The translations under genes were made by a program, and so were the position numbers. From the NCBI RefSeq assembly GCF_033095965.1, contig NZ_AP026801.1, positions 310,001 to 374,000 on the forward strand: a DNA stretch of 64,000 nucleotides, written 5' to 3'. Origin of the DNA: Xylocopilactobacillus apis. Lineage in GTDB: Bacteria > Bacillota > Bacilli > Lactobacillales > Lactobacillaceae. Below, in pieces: positions 62,417 to 64,000 of the stretch. The number at the start of each line of letters is the position of its first letter. The first letter of the stretch is position 1. The notes under the pieces are model-generated. The model did no database searches. It was not told the DNA's origin and saw nothing but the letters and a program-made list of their open reading frames with translations.

Positions 62417-62434
62417 ATCTGGTTAATTTTGAAG

Positions 62435-62467
62435 AGATCTTCTTCTTGAAAAGAAGATCTTTTTTTA
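62435..62467 (+). terminator. hpf terminator
   Basis: AGATCTTCTT and AAGAAGATCT, 10-bp stem with CTTGAA loop and seven T. Confidence 0.8.
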
Positions 62468-62484
62468 ACGTTATGTTACAACAG

Positions 62485-62513
62485 TTCATTTTTTTTGTTA
62501 AAAATTGTATAAT
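62485..62513 (+). promoter_or_regulatory. candidate secA promoter
   Basis: TTCATT (62,485-62,490), 17 bp, TATAAT (62,508-62,513), 41 bases before the start codon. The -10 is perfect, the -35 weak. Confidence 0.5.
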
Positions 62514-62553
62514 AGTAATTTGTATAAATCCTGATTTTTTTAGGGAAGGTTAA

Positions 62554-64000
62554 ATGGTTAAAGAAAAAGATCCAACATTAAATAAAATTGAAGATCCTAA
62601 GATTCAAGAAAACACAAAAAGAGCGCGTGAAGCTGGTACGATCGATATTAACAAACGGCCAGGTGCTTTTAATTTCTTGCGTCGATGGGTTGAAAGCGAT
62701 AAACGCGAAGTTAATCGGATGGCAAAAATTGCCGATAAAGTAATTGCTCTGGAAGATGAGTATCAAAAATTATCCGATGATGAATTAAAGGCAAAAACTG
62801 AAGAATTTAAGGGACGTTATCAAAAAGGTGAAACACTTGATCAATTGCTCCCAGAAGCTTTTGCTGCAGTAAGAGAAGGTTCACGCAGAGTCTTGGGATT
62901 ATTTCCGTTTAAAGTCCAGATTATTGGAGGGATTGCCTTACATGAAGGTAATATCGCCGAAATGAAGACTGGTGAAGGGAAAACCTTAACTGCTACAATG
63001 CCTGTATATTTAAATGCAATTTCTGGTAAAGGCGTTCATGTTGTTACAGTAAATGAATATTTGTCAGAACGTGATGCTACTGAAATGGGTGAATTATACA
63101 ACTGGTTAGGATTATCAGTTGGTTTAAACCTGGCAAGTTTATCTTCAGAAGAGAAACGTGAAGCGTACGCAAAAGATATTACTTATTCTACGAATGCTGA
63201 ATTAGGGTTTGATTATTTGCGTGATAACATGGTCGTTTCAAATGACCAAATGGTTCAGCGCGGTTTAAATTTTGCAGTAGTCGATGAAGTTGACTCGATT
63301 TTAATTGATGAAGCAAGAACTCCTTTGATAATTTCGGGACAGGCTGAAAAGTCAAATGCTCTTTATATTAGAGCTGATCGTTTTGTTAAAACCTTAAAAG
63401 ATGAAGAAGATTACAAAATTGATTGGTCTACAAAGACGATTAGTTTGACTGAAGCCGGCATGCATAAAGCAGAAGAAAATTTTGGTCTTGATAATCTTTA
63501 TGACATTGAAAATACAGCGTTAACTCACCATTTAGAAGAAGCATTACGTGCTAACTATATCATGCTGAAAAACATTGATTATGTTGTTCAAGATGGCGAA
63601 GTTTTAATCGTTGATCCATTTACTGGACGTGCAATGGACGGTCGTCGTTGGTCTGACGGATTACACCAAGCAGTTGAAGCAAAAGAAGGCGTTGAGATTC
63701 AAGATGAATCTCAAACTGTTGCTACGATCACTTATCAGAATTATTTTAGAATGTATTCAAAATTGTCTGGTATGACTGGTACTGCAAAGACCGAAGAAGA
63801 AGAATTTATTGAAATTTATAACATGCGGGTTATTGAGGTTCCAACTAACCGTCCAATGATTAGGGTTGACCGTCATGATATTTTATATGCAACATTACAG
63901 AATAAGTTTGCGGCTGTTGTTAATGATATTATTGAACGGCACGAAAAAGGACAGCCGGTTTTAGTCGGAACGGTTGCCGTTGAAACTTCTGAATATTTAT
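62554..64000 (+). CDS. secA: preprotein translocase ATPase SecA, 3' end outside the window
   Basis: 482 residues visible, open to the window end. ATG 62554 behind GGGAAGG. The conserved body starts with [16 protein letters not shown] at about residue 44, so the protein has a charged extension of about 43 residues that most SecA lack. Walker [79 protein letters not shown]-type motor and crosslinking domains follow. Drives protein export through SecYEG. Confidence 0.95.
   Translation, partial: MVKEKDPTLNKIEDPKIQENTKRAREAGTIDINKRPGAFNFLRRWVESDKREVNRMAKIADKVIALEDEYQKLSDDELKAKTEEFKGRYQKGETLDQLLPEAFAAVREGSRRVLGLFPFKVQIIGGIALHEGNIAEMKTGEGKTLTATMPVYLNAISGKGVHVVTVNEYLSERDATEMGELYNWLGLSVGLNLASLSSEEKREAYAKDITYSTNAELGFDYLRDNMVVSNDQMVQRGLNFAVVDEVDSILIDEARTPLIISGQAEKSNALYIRADRFVKTLKDEEDYKIDWSTKTISLTEAGMHKAEENFGLDNLYDIENTALTHHLEEALRANYIMLKNIDYVVQDGEVLIVDPFTGRAMDGRRWSDGLHQAVEAKEGVEIQDESQTVATITYQNYFRMYSKLSGMTGTAKTEEEEFIEIYNMRVIEVPTNRPMIRVDRHDILYATLQNKFAAVVNDIIERHEKGQPVLVGTVAVETSEYL

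Overview
The window is about 64 kb of an AT-rich Bacillota chromosome. Gene content and order in the right third (gap-pgk-tpiA-eno, then recA-rny-tagO-comFA-comFC-hpf-secA) are those of the family Lactobacillaceae. A large secreted subtilisin of the lactocepin type, strong AGGAGG ribosome binding sites and a LexA box on recA fit this. No rRNA or tRNA gene was seen. GC-rich insertion sequences whose composition looks actinobacterial (Bifidobacterium-like) suggest a host shared with bifidobacteria, for example an insect or mammalian gut. That last point is inference.

Positions 1-38,600 form a long accessory island. Apart from a few toxin-antitoxin pairs, a SIR2-like gene at the left edge, a YjbR gene, an XRE regulator and yaaA, it is an array of about 35 small acidic genes and gene remnants, nearly all on the + strand and often overlapping or coupled. 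Those that can be placed belong to polymorphic-toxin immunity families: Imm11-like, NTF2-like fold, Imm26 (twice), Imm22, SUKH/SMI1-KNR4, DUF4240, DUF4304, DUF7716-like, and a DUF6881-like domain fused to a macrodomain. One toxin tip is preserved at 16.1 kb, an RHS core end plus a C-terminal toxin domain without the RHS body. Short RHS-core scars lie in front of other immunity genes at about 20.2, 21.9 and 24.7 kb. The same toxin-tail/immunity junction occurs at 5.5 kb and 16.6 kb. Several modules are present twice, one copy usually decayed. I read the island as a store of orphan immunity genes left by repeated replacement of RHS toxin tips.

The island is cut at 7,331-10,476 by a 3.1-kb composite element. 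Two internally deleted, GC-rich IS3-type copies flank an AT-rich short-chain dehydrogenase gene and a truncated AraC-type regulator. The unit sits inside an immunity-like gene, with a 3-bp GAA target duplication only at its outer ends. Toxin-antitoxin genes are scattered through the island: RelB-RelE at 22.7 kb, broken or orphan antitoxins at 27.1, 28.2 and 29.3 kb, a Panacea-domain antitoxin with a membrane toxin at 33.0-34.3 kb, and a type I holin-like toxin with an antisense RNA at 31.1-31.4 kb.

From 38.7 kb the sequence becomes chromosome backbone: the secreted protease; the lower-glycolysis cluster; a bacteriocin-type ABC exporter followed by a BlaI/BlaR1-type regulator pair; a DUF2252 gene; recA under a LexA box; RNase Y; the teichoic-acid initiating enzyme TagO; the DNA-uptake genes comFA and comFC; the ribosome hibernation factor hpf; and the first part of secA, which runs off the right end. 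These genes are intact, so the many frameshifts of the island are more likely real decay than sequencing error.
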